The position numbers were made by a program, and so were the translations under genes. This document shows positions 9,141 through 17,217 of a stretch of 64,000 nucleotides of DNA, in pieces. The DNA is taken from positions 310,001 to 374,000 of the forward strand of contig NZ_RDSM01000003.1 of assembly GCF_004115155.1 (NCBI RefSeq), given 5' to 3'. Under the pieces are notes generated by a model that did no database searches, had not been told where the DNA came from, and saw only the letters and a program-made list of their open reading frames with translations. Origin of the DNA: Granulicella sibirica. Its GTDB lineage: Bacteria; Acidobacteriota; Terriglobia; Terriglobales; Acidobacteriaceae. Numbering within the stretch: the stretch's first letter is position 1; every line of letters starts with the position of its first letter.

Positions 9141-10523
9141 ATGCAAACCACGGAGACCAAACCGCCTCAGCTCTTAGTGCAACCGTCCAAAGCAGAGTGG
9201 GAGAGGCTTCTGAGCCGCGTTGTGGAAAGCACACCGTTCCGCCGTTCCCAGCGTCTCCGCGACTTTCTTGTCTACGTCGGCAACGAGACCGTGCTTCATG
9301 GTGTCCAGGACCTTCACGAGCAGCAGATCGGCATGGCCGTCTTTGGGCGCTCGGCCTCCTACGACACCTCGCAGGACAACATTGTTCGTGTTAATGCAAT
9401 GGAGCTGCGCAAGCGGATCGAAATCTACTTTGCAAATGAAGGCAGCGGTGAGCCCCTCACCTTCGAGATTCCACGGGGGAGCTACAGTCCCGTCTTCCGC
9501 GTTCGGCCGCAGGAGCCGATCGTCATCCTCGCCAATGAGCCCCCGTTCGTCGAAGAACACCTCGAACCTGTAGCTGCGACCGGCTCGGAAGTCACCCCGT
9601 CACTTCCCCCGGGCAGCAGTCATCTCCCGCAGGTCTTCCCCAAAAGCCTGCAGATCGCTCTCATCGTCATGATCGCCGGTCTGACAGCGGCGCTCATCTT
9701 CGAAGTTCATCGAGATCAGCAAGCCCAGTCCACTCTTCACAAGTGGCAGAGCGGACCAGCCCTTCGAGCCTTCTGGGGCAACTTTTTTGGACGAAAGCTT
9801 CCTCCTGAGATTGTCCTGGCTGACACCTCCTTTGGGCTCGCCCAGGATGTCCTTCAAAAGCAGCTCTCGCTGGCGAATTATCTCGATTACAGCTATCGGA
9901 CGGCTCAATCGCCGCAACCCCTATCGAGCGATGCCAGCCAGCAACAGCGGAAAGATCTTGCTGTCATCTTCAGTCGAAGCACGGGAAGTATCGGTGATTT
10001 CCGGGTCGCGCGCAGGATCACGGAGTTGCAGACCGGTGACGATGGCACCCGTCTCGTCGCGGCACGCGAGTATGCAGGTCATCGGCTGCGTTGGAGTAAT
10101 ACGATTTTTGTGGGCAGCAGCAGATCCAACCCCTGGGTCGAGCTCTTTGAGGATCGCCTCGCCTACCACTTCAAGCAGTCGTACGGCTCGGGGCCATCCG
10201 TCATCACCCTTGACAACCCGACCGGTAGCGAACAGCCTCAGTACGAGTTTTCGGCTGATTCCGGCGCGAAGACCGCCTACTGCATGATCGTCTTTCTTCC
10301 GAATCCGACAAACACGGGCAACACGCTCATCATCGCTGGAACGGACTCGCAGGCAACAGAAGCTGGGGGAGATTTCTTGACGAGTGAGGATAGCCTCGAG
10401 AGACTCCAGGCTCTCTTGAGGCAAAAGCCGTTCCCCTACTTCCAGGCCTTGTTGCGAGTATCGCGGGTTACGGGAACACAACTCGAGTCCGAGATAGTCT
10501 CTTCGCGCATCGTTAGAAATTAA
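9141..10523 (+). CDS. Membrane-anchored one-component regulator (CadC/ToxR-like layout)
   Basis: 460 aa. Residues 18-120 match the acidobacterial DNA-binding-like head seen in front of many sensor and TPR proteins (FRRSQRLRDFLVYVGNET, EQQIGMAVFGR, QDNIVRVNAMELRKRI, then FEIPRGSYSPVF as a wing-like end). A proline-rich linker (about 122-165) leads to a single membrane segment at 169-188 (SLQIALIVMIAGLTAALIF). Residues 190-460 would then be periplasmic; I cannot assign that part to a known sensor fold. The arrangement allows direct coupling of a periplasmic signal to transcription. Divergence from a receptor-hydrolase operon, with repeated boxes between, suggests it controls that operon. The promoter-proximal ATG at 9141 has no clear Shine-Dalgarno but the motif start fits. 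Confidence 0.7.
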   Translation: MQTTETKPPQLLVQPSKAEWERLLSRVVESTPFRRSQRLRDFLVYVGNETVLHGVQDLHEQQIGMAVFGRSASYDTSQDNIVRVNAMELRKRIEIYFANEGSGEPLTFEIPRGSYSPVFRVRPQEPIVILANEPPFVEEHLEPVAATGSEVTPSLPPGSSHLPQVFPKSLQIALIVMIAGLTAALIFEVHRDQQAQSTLHKWQSGPALRAFWGNFFGRKLPPEIVLADTSFGLAQDVLQKQLSLANYLDYSYRTAQSPQPLSSDASQQQRKDLAVIFSRSTGSIGDFRVARRITELQTGDDGTRLVAAREYAGHRLRWSNTIFVGSSRSNPWVELFEDRLAYHFKQSYGSGPSVITLDNPTGSEQPQYEFSADSGAKTAYCMIVFLPNPTNTGNTLIIAGTDSQATEAGGDFLTSEDSLERLQALLRQKPFPYFQALLRVSRVTGTQLESEIVSSRIVRN

Positions 10524-10559
10524 TGCCGAGCGGTACACCCGCGAACCCTTCGAGAGGAC

Positions 10560-11243
10560 CTATGCTTTGAATGCTCGTACGTCATTCGAAGTCGGCTCTT
10601 CCGCGCTCTGAAGACGATACGCAACCAGCTCCGCGATCGTGATCAGCTTCATGTTGTGGGTGCAGCAGAAGTTGATCAGGTGTGGAAGGCGCGCCATGGT
10701 TCCGTCATCGTTCATGATCTCGCAGATCACTGCGGCGGGCGTCCATCCAGCCAGCCGAGCGAGATCGATCGAGGCTTCCGTATGTCCGGTTCGCGTAAGA
10801 ACACCGCCCTGTCGCCCACGCAAAGGGAACACATGACCTGGCCTGGCGAAGTCTGATGCGCGGGCATCACAGCACACAGCCCTGCGGATGGTCGCTGCTC
10901 GATCGTAGGCCGAAATCCCGCTGCCAACGCCATCGATCGCATCGATGCTCTCGGTAAATGCCGTGCCGAGACGCGCGGTGTTGTAGAGAGACATCAGTGG
11001 AAGCCTGAGGTGATCGGCACATGCCTCTGTAAGGCTCAGGCAGATAAGACCGCGAGCGTACTTCGCCATGAAGTTGATCGCCTCTGGCGTAACACAGTCA
11101 GCGGCCAGAACGACATCGCCTTCATTCTCGCGATCTTCGTTGTCGATCACGACGACCATCCGCCTTGCTCTCATCTCCGCAAGCGCACCCGGCACGTCCG
11201 TAAACGGTGACTGCTTGAGCGCGACGCGCCCCTTCGGCCTCAT
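10560..11243 (-). CDS. ribB: 3,4-dihydroxy-2-butanone 4-phosphate synthase
   Basis: 227 aa from the ATG at 11243, which overlaps the stop codon of the upstream gene (ATGA), so translation is probably coupled. RibB hallmarks are present: DNEDRENEGD (34-43), FMAKYARGLIC (59-68), GSGISAYDRAATIR (107-120), GHVFPLR (136-142) and GVLTRTGHTEASIDLARLAG (147-166) with the catalytic His154. It converts ribulose 5-phosphate to the four-carbon precursor of riboflavin. It is the last gene of the minus-strand LLM operon, which is an unusual place for a vitamin gene; no FMN riboswitch was seen in front of it. An accessory copy that supplies flavin to the neighbouring FMN enzymes is the simplest reading. Confidence 0.9.
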   Translation of the reverse strand: MRPKGRVALKQSPFTDVPGALAEMRARRMVVVIDNEDRENEGDVVLAADCVTPEAINFMAKYARGLICLSLTEACADHLRLPLMSLYNTARLGTAFTESIDAIDGVGSGISAYDRAATIRRAVCCDARASDFARPGHVFPLRGRQGGVLTRTGHTEASIDLARLAGWTPAAVICEIMNDDGTMARLPHLINFCCTHNMKLITIAELVAYRLQSAEEPTSNDVRAFKA

Positions 11244-11773
11244 CGAGCGTCCTCGGCACCGATGCACTGAGAAAGTTCTTCGTGGGGAAGATGAGATTCC
11301 GGACACAGGGAGTCAGAATGGATAACATCAAAACCCGCTTCGAGCAGCGCAGCCGCGTGACGGCGCGAGTCAGCCAAAAGGGAGAACGCACTAACTCCCA
11401 ACTCGCTCAGGACACCCGCTGCCCATGCGAGCGACCGGCCTTCTGTTTCGACATCGTCCGCCCTCAGAAGACCTTCGGTCAACGTTGTCACCTCATCATA
11501 AGGCATCAAAACGACGCCGGCACCATGTGCGGCGATTGCTTCGAGAGCGGCGCCCATACCGAGACGCGCACCACAGTGGACCGACCCGAACGTCTCACAG
11601 AGTCGGCAAGCCGAGGCAATAAAGACGACTGGGAATCGGTCCTTACGGTCTGCCAACGTGAACGCAACCATGCTGTAACCGTCCACGCGATCCAGCACAC
11701 CGCTGGGTTCGAAGCCATGGATGACAAACTCCCCCCAGGCTGTTGGGATTCGGGCCGACGCGATCTGTGACAT
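11240..11773 (-). CDS. Degenerate GTP cyclohydrolase II (RibA)-like protein
   Basis: 177 aa from the ATG at 11773, which aligns with the usual RibA start; a GTG at 11788 would add five residues. The N-terminal part (ARIPTAWGEFVIHGFE) is clearly RibA-like, and SACRLCETFGSVHCGARL (54-71) corresponds to the zinc/active-site segment. Only part of the Cys pattern is kept: Cys56 and Cys67 match, the third ligand is Ala, and a novel Cys59 is present. The catalytic EGRNIGL-type segment is missing, yet the later LGVSAFSLLADSRRHAAAL region matches the RibA nucleotide-binding end. It is therefore shortened by about 20 residues and probably not a normal GTP cyclohydrolase II. It is coupled to ribB by a 4-bp overlap. 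It may have a new activity, or be a scaffold for RibB. Confidence 0.65.
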   Translation of the reverse strand: MSQIASARIPTAWGEFVIHGFEPSGVLDRVDGYSMVAFTLADRKDRFPVVFIASACRLCETFGSVHCGARLGMGAALEAIAAHGAGVVLMPYDEVTTLTEGLLRADDVETEGRSLAWAAGVLSELGVSAFSLLADSRRHAAALLEAGFDVIHSDSLCPESHLPHEELSQCIGAEDAR

Positions 11774-11856
11774 AGTGACGATGAACACAATCCCCCGATA
11801 GAACTCGAATCTGCTCTAAACCCTGGAGCCCCTGTTGCCAGGCTAAGCTGGGTGCA

Positions 11857-12474
11857 TCATGATGTCTTCCACGGTTCTGCCCATGCAGTTATGACGAAAT
11901 CGGCCAACTCTTTCCGTCCTCGCGCAGCAAGCTCAGGACCTCTCATCTTTTCGGGTAAATCCTGCGGGTCACCGAGATACCCAAGAGCAGTCACAATGCC
12001 GATATCGTAGTCCATCGGAATTGCGAAGGAAGACCTGGCCTTGTCCTTGTCGAATCCCGCCATCGAATGAGTGTGCAGGCCAAGGGCGGTCGCTTGCAGG
12101 CTGATGTGAGCCGTGGCCGCGCCAAGATCGTGCATCGCTGATGTATTTGGCTGGCCGCTGGCGGCGAAGACATTCTTCGCGATCGAGAGGAGGAGCACTG
12201 GCGCTCGCCCGGCCCAGAGCTGGTTGAATTCTATGAGGCAGCCAAGAGTCTTTGCATAGGTCGGATCTCCCTGCCGTCCAACCACGAACCGCCACGGCTG
12301 CTCATTGTAAGAAGAAGCAGCCCAGGATGCCGCCTCGAAGATGCTGCTTAAGTCTGCGTCGCTGACCGCTCGACTCGCGAAGGCGCGAGGGCTCCAGCGT
12401 CGAAGCATGATGTCCTCGATCGGGTAAGTTGTCTTGGCTCTTTTTAAGCTTTCGAGCGATGCCTCGTCTGACAT
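11857..12474 (-). CDS. Nitroreductase-family flavoprotein
   Basis: 205 aa. I choose the ATG at 12474 (MSDEASLESL) because GGAGAG lies four bases upstream; the frame is open eight codons further. RRWSPRAF (26-33), the FMN-binding SYNEQPWRFVVG (55-66) and the late GAATAHISLQATALGLHTHSM stretch are typical of FMN-dependent NAD(P)H nitroreductases. Substrates in this family range from nitroaromatics and quinones to flavins themselves. It lies between a PNPOx gene (28 bp upstream) and the RibA-like gene (83 bp downstream), all transcribed together. Its role could be reduction of a pathway intermediate or supply of reduced flavin. Confidence 0.82.
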   Translation of the reverse strand: MSDEASLESLKRAKTTYPIEDIMLRRWSPRAFASRAVSDADLSSIFEAASWAASSYNEQPWRFVVGRQGDPTYAKTLGCLIEFNQLWAGRAPVLLLSIAKNVFAASGQPNTSAMHDLGAATAHISLQATALGLHTHSMAGFDKDKARSSFAIPMDYDIGIVTALGYLGDPQDLPEKMRGPELAARGRKELADFVITAWAEPWKTS

Positions 12475-12502
12475 ACTCTCTCCTGTTTCGCGCTGCATGC
12501 TT

Positions 12503-12952
12503 CTAGTAATGGTGGTGATACCCGGGGAAGGAGAAGACGACCGTTGGCTTCATGTAAAGAATGACGCGATCCGACGCCCCAGGGTAAGGAACTGGTTGCA
12601 CGACACCACGTAAGCTGGCTAGTCGATAGACGTGATCGGCCTCGGGGTCCGGCACGATCTTTTCGATGACACCGCGCACCTCAATGTACCGGTCCAGCAC
12701 CGCGGGATCGGCGACCATGCAGACTACCCTGGGATCATTCGCGACCGTTAGCCCGGTGATGTGTTTGGTCGTCACGCTAAAGCGAAGATACATTCCATCA
12801 AAGTCGCACCACACGAGGGAGCAACGCGGTGAGCCATCGGCGAGGAGCGTCGTGAAATGAGGAATGTGCTTTCCTTGAAATAAATCCAGAAAAGCTTCCG
12901 GAATAGTTGCGGACTCCTCAAGACGAGGGCGCCAGGTCAGTTCTTGGAGCAT
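12503..12952 (-). CDS. PNPOx-fold (FDOR-type) split beta-barrel protein, copy 1
   Basis: 149 aa from the ATG at 12952, preceded by AAGGAG at good spacing; an upstream in-frame ATG at 12985 would overlap the previous gene and lacks a site. The fold is marked by FTTLLADGSPRCSLVWCDFDG (32-52), LTVANDPRVVCMVADP (67-82) and YIEVRGVIEKI (86-96). Relatives bind FMN or F420 and reduce or bind small ligands; I cannot tell which cofactor is used here. It follows a second PNPOx gene with a 19-bp gap. Together with the copy at 20089 there are three, matching the three LLM monooxygenases, which hints at paired function. Confidence 0.75.
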   Translation of the reverse strand: MLQELTWRPRLEESATIPEAFLDLFQGKHIPHFTTLLADGSPRCSLVWCDFDGMYLRFSVTTKHITGLTVANDPRVVCMVADPAVLDRYIEVRGVIEKIVPDPEADHVYRLASLRGVVQPVPYPGASDRVILYMKPTVVFSFPGYHHHY

Positions 12953-12971
12953 CACCTTCTCCTTGCTCTCT

Positions 12972-13406
12972 TCACTTGCTTCCATTGAAGGATGTCGTCG
13001 CGGTCGGGCGCATCCAGAGGATGACGCGAGGGGCCGGGAGAACTGCCTGGGGAGCAAACTCATAGTTGTGCTTCTTGCCTACAGCGTAGAGCAGTGTAGC
13101 TTCGGGGTCGGGCTCGATCTTCTCGATAACTCCGCGTATCTCGAGATATCGCATGCCGTACTGTGGGTCGGCGATCGAAACCGCAACGTGAGGATTCGTG
13201 GCAATCGTTGTGTAGACGATGTGGCTGGTCGTCGCGGTGAACTTCAGGAATTCACCGTCGTATGAGAACCAGGCCGGGCTGGTCCGCGGTGTCCCATCGG
13301 GAAGCAGGGTCACAAGATGCGGCACCAATGGCCTCTCTAGGAGGTCCAACATGCTCTCCGGGATCGTTGCCGATTCCAGGGGTGCGCTTTGCTTCGAGTC
13401 TGCCAT
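12972..13406 (-). CDS. PNPOx-fold (FDOR-type) split beta-barrel protein, copy 2
   Basis: 144 aa. LVTLLPDGTPRTSPAWFSYDG (31-51), IATNPHVAVSIADP (67-80) and YLEIRGVIEKIEPDPEA (85-101) place it in the same family as its downstream neighbour and the protein at 20089. GAGAGG lies about nine bases before the ATG. It starts 36 bp after the LLM stop codon, so it is second in the operon. The likely place of action is the cytoplasm as a flavin-binding dimer. A role in handling the product or the reduced flavin of the LLM enzyme is inferred from the repeated pairing only. Confidence 0.75.
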   Translation of the reverse strand: MADSKQSAPLESATIPESMLDLLERPLVPHLVTLLPDGTPRTSPAWFSYDGEFLKFTATTSHIVYTTIATNPHVAVSIADPQYGMRYLEIRGVIEKIEPDPEATLLYAVGKKHNYEFAPQAVLPAPRVILWMRPTATTSFNGSK

Positions 13407-13442
13407 GGAAGGAATCCTCTCTTCTTGCTCGCTGATGGAAGC

Positions 13443-14759
13443 TCAGAACTCTCGGAGGTTGTCGCGCAGCTGCGTGTGCTCATATTTCTTGCGAACCAGT
13501 CCACGCTTCTGCAGGATCGGCACGAGCCCTTCCGTCACCTCGGTGATGTAGCGCCGCGTCAACGGTCTGCACTGCAGCAGGAAGCCATCGCCGCCGATTG
13601 CTTCCATCGCTTCCTCCATCCTGTCGGCCACTTGCGTTGGTGTGCCGAAGAGATCGAGCGAGCTGACCCCGCCGCGCCGCGCTAGCATCTCGCGGAAGGT
13701 CTTCTTTCCATCCCACGACCTGTAGAAACTGTTGAAGGTCGCCTGGTGTCCATCAAGCTTCGTGATATCGATGAACGGAAGCGGTTCGTCGAGATCGTAT
13801 TGCGTCAAGTCGATCTGTCCAAGCCGTGACAACCCCTCAACCATTCCCTTGATGCTGGCCGGGGTGAGTGGAGGCTTGCGAAGATGCCACAAGCGTTCCG
13901 CTTCGGCCTCGCTCTCCGCCATGATCGGCGTGATCATGTAGAGGAGCTTGATCTCATCCGGATCGCGTCCGATCTTCACAGCCCTGGAACGAATGTCGTC
14001 GCGAATCTCTTTCATCACGCCGTAGTCGTTCGCGCCGCCTGTGGAGACCAGAATAGTATCGGCATACTTCGCGCTGAAATCCCGGCCACGCTCCGACGTG
14101 CCGGCCTGGCAGAGAACCGGCCGCCCTTGTGGTGATCGAGCGATATTCAGGGCGCCCTTGCACTTGTAATACTTCCCCTGAAAGTCGAGCCGCTTCACCT
14201 TCGACGGGTCCACATACTGCCCCGTCTCCTCATTCATGACGATTGCGTCCGGATCCCACCCGTCCCAAAGCTGACACACGAGATCGGTATATTCCGCCGC
14301 TCGCTCATAGCGCTCGCCATGCGATGGTTGAGCCTCCATACCGAACGCATGTGCCGCCTCATGCTCACTCGTCGTCACGATATTCCAACCCATCCGTCCA
14401 CGGGTAAGGTGATCGAGAGAGGCTGCGGTGCGCGCCAGCAGGAAGGGAGGATAGAACGAAGTGGACATGGTGGCAACCACGCCAAGCCCAGTCGTCGCCT
14501 CCGCCATCAGTGGCATCATACTAATTGGATCCAGGCGTGCCGTTAAGCCGGCCATGTGATCGAACGCCACGTGATCTTCCAGCATGATGTAGTCGAAGCA
14601 GGCCCGATCGAGAGAGCGAGCCATATCGATCAGGAACTCGCCCGTCATCCACTCCGTGATATCGTTACCCGCCCATGGAGAGGCTTTTCCATCCATCCAG
14701 CCATGCGGCACTGCATTCGTAAACCACGCCAGATGAAATCGCTTGTCTCTTCCGCTCAT
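13443..14759 (-). CDS. LLM-class FMNH2-dependent monooxygenase (NtaA/SnaA/DszA type), copy 1
   Basis: 438 aa. Family marks are FHLAWFTNAVPHGW near the start, FDYIMLEDHVAF, TMSTSFYPPFLLART, GRMGWNIVTTSEHEAA, SPQGRPVLCQAGTSERGRDFSAKYAD, and the conserved end GGDGFLLQCRPLTRRYITEV. These enzymes use FMNH2 from a partner reductase and O2 to oxidise substrates such as nitrilotriacetate, EDTA, dibenzothiophene sulfone or pristinamycin. It is the first gene of the minus-strand operon, 63 bp downstream of a promoter whose spacer holds a MarR-type operator. It resembles copy 2 (18739) more than copy 3 (27856). No clear Shine-Dalgarno; the start is fixed by the conserved N-terminus. Confidence 0.88.
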   Translation of the reverse strand: MSGRDKRFHLAWFTNAVPHGWMDGKASPWAGNDITEWMTGEFLIDMARSLDRACFDYIMLEDHVAFDHMAGLTARLDPISMMPLMAEATTGLGVVATMSTSFYPPFLLARTAASLDHLTRGRMGWNIVTTSEHEAAHAFGMEAQPSHGERYERAAEYTDLVCQLWDGWDPDAIVMNEETGQYVDPSKVKRLDFQGKYYKCKGALNIARSPQGRPVLCQAGTSERGRDFSAKYADTILVSTGGANDYGVMKEIRDDIRSRAVKIGRDPDEIKLLYMITPIMAESEAEAERLWHLRKPPLTPASIKGMVEGLSRLGQIDLTQYDLDEPLPFIDITKLDGHQATFNSFYRSWDGKKTFREMLARRGGVSSLDLFGTPTQVADRMEEAMEAIGGDGFLLQCRPLTRRYITEVTEGLVPILQKRGLVRKKYEHTQLRDNLREF

Positions 14760-14821
14760 GTGCTTGCTCGCTTGTAGGATGGATAGCGAGGGGGCAGCGT
14801 CGCCGACTCGATATCGACTTC

Positions 14822-14851
14822 ACTATATTAGTTATGTTAACTACTTTACAA
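14822..14851 (-). promoter_or_regulatory. Promoter A with MarR-type operator (LLM1 operon)
   Basis: Reading the minus strand: TTGTAA (-35), an 18-nt spacer, then TATAGT (-10). The operator TAGTTA-N3-TAACTA (14829-14843, perfect inverted repeat) fills the spacer and ends one base before the -10. A bound repressor would block RNA polymerase. The predicted transcript start is about 55 bases before the LLM1 ATG. Confidence 0.7.
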
Positions 14852-14965
14852 GAAAAAAGAGCGAGGCCCCGCTTCAGAGGGTGCAAAAGGTACGACTGAC
14901 CGTCATCTCAAGGAAATTTTCGCTTTGAAATCCGCGCTCCAGCGTGCTTTCAGCCAGAATCCTGA

Positions 14966-15403
14966 CTACTCAATCAGCTTCGATAATGAATCGATTGCAT
15001 TCTCCAGCGAAGCCCGCTCCTGGCTGGAAAGCAGCCCCAGGCGACCCGCAAGCCAGTCGCTGCGCTGCTTGGTCGTCGCCGCGAGGATCTTCGCCCCTTC
15101 TGCTGTAATCACGAGAGACATGTGGCGCTTGTCGTCTTCCGGCTTGTTCTTCCGTCGCGTCACCCACTTTGCCTCCACCAGTCGCTTCACGTGAGCGCTC
15201 ATGGCCGGTCGGCTCATCTGTTCAAGATCCGCCAGATCGGATACCCCAAGCCCGGGCTTGTCATGAACGAGCGCTAGAAGCTGGGCATCCATGGCTGAGA
15301 GTCCAACACGTTGGGCTTCCCGCCGCAGATGGCGACTTAATCTGAGAATGGCCGGGCGAAGTTGGTCTGCTAAGTGCGATACATCAATAGAATCCATGGT
15401 CAT
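14966..15403 (-). CDS. MarR-family transcriptional regulator
   Basis: 145 aa. The N-terminal helix, the winged HTH (GVSDLADLEQMSRPAMSAHVKRLVEAKWV) and the wing DDKRHMSLVITAEG are characteristic. MarR dimers usually repress and are released by small, often aromatic, ligands. The gene lies in the middle of the flavin-oxidation cluster, upstream of the LLM1 operon on the same strand and divergent from MFS1. Five inverted repeats of TAGTTA-N3-TAACTA, a form and size typical for MarR operators, lie before cluster promoters, so this protein is the obvious candidate to bind them. A weak match at 15436-15450 could serve autoregulation. The start is ATG 15403 or 15397; neither has a good Shine-Dalgarno. 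Confidence 0.85.
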   Translation of the reverse strand: MTMDSIDVSHLADQLRPAILRLSRHLRREAQRVGLSAMDAQLLALVHDKPGLGVSDLADLEQMSRPAMSAHVKRLVEAKWVTRRKNKPEDDKRHMSLVITAEGAKILAATTKQRSDWLAGRLGLLSSQERASLENAIDSLSKLIE

Positions 15404-15609
15404 CAATACAGTGTTCCCGTCCGCGAAATGCAGGTTTGTTAAGAGACCTAATAATACATCGAACCCCGCACCCGCGAGAACAGGCTCGAAGCCTTAAAGG
15501 CAACCTGTGATTCTAGATACCGGTAACCCCGAAGCTTCGACGACATAAAAACAGCTAGAAAAACAAGCCTCAGATTCTGGCTCGAAAGAGTTCTCGATGT
15601 GCTATCAAT

Positions 15610-15624
15610 TAGTTATTATAACTA
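15610..15624. promoter_or_regulatory. MarR-type operator B
   Basis: Perfect TAGTTA-TTA-TAACTA inverted repeat between marR and MFS1, 41 bp before the MFS1 ATG and about 205 bp before marR. No standard -35/-10 pair could be placed around it, so which direction it controls is open. Confidence 0.6.
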
Positions 15625-15665
15625 TCTTGTTTGCGGCAGTCCTACCCGGAAGGTGAGTGATCCCA

Positions 15666-17033
15666 ATGGCTGTTCCCGAGACGTCGAAGCCAAGCCTGGA
15701 AGACCTGGACCCCGATTTTCGAGGTGTCGGCATATCCCCCGTGCCACGGCAACGTTTCGAGCAATACTCCCATGCCTGGCGGGCCCTTCGCTACCGAAAC
15801 TTCCGGCTCCTCTTCATCGGCCAGGGAATATCGCTCATCGGCTCTTGGGTCACCCGTGTGGCCACAAGCTGGCTTGTGTATAAGCTCACGCACTCCGCGC
15901 TCCTGCTTGGCTGGATTGGCTTCACGACGGCGATGCCGGTCTTTCTCCTCTCTCCTCTGGCCGGTGTCTGGGTAGATAAGGTCCACGATAAGCGCCGTCT
16001 CACGGCGATCACCCAGGTGATTCTAGCGCTCACGTCTTTCGCACTCGCAGGTCTGGCCTTGTCTCGCCATGTCACCATCGCCGAGATATTTCTGCTGAAC
16101 ACCGTGAAGGGTGTAGCGAATGCCTTTGACATGCCGGCGCGCCAGACATTTGTCACCCGTACGGTGGATAACAGGGAGGTTCTCGGCAACGCCATCGCCC
16201 TCAATTCATCGATCGTGAATATCGCGCGACTGCTCGGCCCGTCCATCGCAGGTGCCATCATGGCCTTCAGTAGTGAGGGTTGGTGCTTCCTTATAGATGG
16301 CATTAGCTACATCGCGGTCTTATGGTCACTCTTCGCGATGCATTTCACCCCGGGCGAACGCGTGGCCCAACGCCCGGTCTCGGTGGTGCAGCAGATGCGC
16401 CAAGGTTGGACATACGTCGCGGGAACGGTTCCCTTTCGCAATATCCTGACTCTCTTTGCTATCTTGAGCCTGCTCGGCATCCCCTATACGATTCTCATGC
16501 CAATCTTCGCGAGCACCGTCCTGCATGGAGGCCCACAGACCCTCGGTCTGCTTCTCGGCGCCCCGGGCGTGGGCGCGCTGCTTTCCGGATTATCGCTCGC
16601 CTTACGCAAGAGTTCCGTGGGCTTGGTCAGGTCAGTCGCACTCTCTTCGACGCTCTTCGGGCTCGCCCTGGTAGCCTTCGGCTTCTCGCATCAGCTTTAC
16701 CTGTCACTCATTCTCCTGTTCTTCGTCGGATTCGGCATGATGCAGTCGATGGCCGCCAGTAGCACCATCCTCCAGACGCTCACAGACGAAGACATGCGTG
16801 GACGTGTCATGAGCTACTACATCATGGCGATGACCGGCATGCTTCCCTTCGGCACGCTGCTCGCAGGGTGGATCGCTCATCGTTATACGGCGGCCATCGC
16901 CGTCATCTTCAGCGGCTTCGCGGTCCTTCTGGCTACCGCTTGGTTTTGGTCTCAGTATCGAACAACGCAGGAGAACGCAAAATCCATGATGCGCAACCTT
17001 GGGCTTCTGCCGTCCGATCGGGTCTCGGTATAA
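15666..17033 (+). CDS. MFS transporter 1 (enterobactin-exporter-like type)
   Basis: 455 aa, about 12 membrane segments after a cytoplasmic lead of about 45 residues. FRLLFIGQGISLIGSWVTRVATSWL and the loop motif GVWVDKVHDKRR are typical of the MFS_3/EntS branch, as is GVANAFDMPARQTFV. ATG 15666 is chosen over the GTG at 15657 because AAGGTGA lies nine bases before it. The transporter would move a substrate or product of the oxidation cluster across the inner membrane; direction is not readable, but this branch mostly exports. It stands alone behind operator B and ahead of operator C. Confidence 0.82.
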   Translation: MAVPETSKPSLEDLDPDFRGVGISPVPRQRFEQYSHAWRALRYRNFRLLFIGQGISLIGSWVTRVATSWLVYKLTHSALLLGWIGFTTAMPVFLLSPLAGVWVDKVHDKRRLTAITQVILALTSFALAGLALSRHVTIAEIFLLNTVKGVANAFDMPARQTFVTRTVDNREVLGNAIALNSSIVNIARLLGPSIAGAIMAFSSEGWCFLIDGISYIAVLWSLFAMHFTPGERVAQRPVSVVQQMRQGWTYVAGTVPFRNILTLFAILSLLGIPYTILMPIFASTVLHGGPQTLGLLLGAPGVGALLSGLSLALRKSSVGLVRSVALSSTLFGLALVAFGFSHQLYLSLILLFFVGFGMMQSMAASSTILQTLTDEDMRGRVMSYYIMAMTGMLPFGTLLAGWIAHRYTAAIAVIFSGFAVLLATAWFWSQYRTTQENAKSMMRNLGLLPSDRVSV

Positions 17034-17072
17034 GCCTCAATCGAAGACTCTTTAATTTCTTCTTGCAATTAT

Positions 17073-17087
17073 TAGTTAACATACCTA
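17073..17087. promoter_or_regulatory. MarR-type operator C
   Basis: TAGTTA-ACA-TACCTA: the 6-3-6 inverted repeat with one mismatch, upstream of MFS2 and its operon. A possible -35 TTGCAA lies at 17063-17068; the -10 is not clear. Confidence 0.55.
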
Positions 17088-17217
17088 CTCTATTGACATC
17101 GTCGCACTCTGGTCACACGCTTATTCAGCTTGCCGGTCCACTCCGGTAACCCATCACCCTCGCCAAAAAATCCTGACCACGGGGACTTCATTGACAGTCG
17201 GAAAAACCACCATCGTG

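Noticed and set aside
11243..11857. FMN riboswitch controlling ribB
   Set aside because: No RFN-like conserved elements were seen upstream; the gene is translationally coupled inside an operon.
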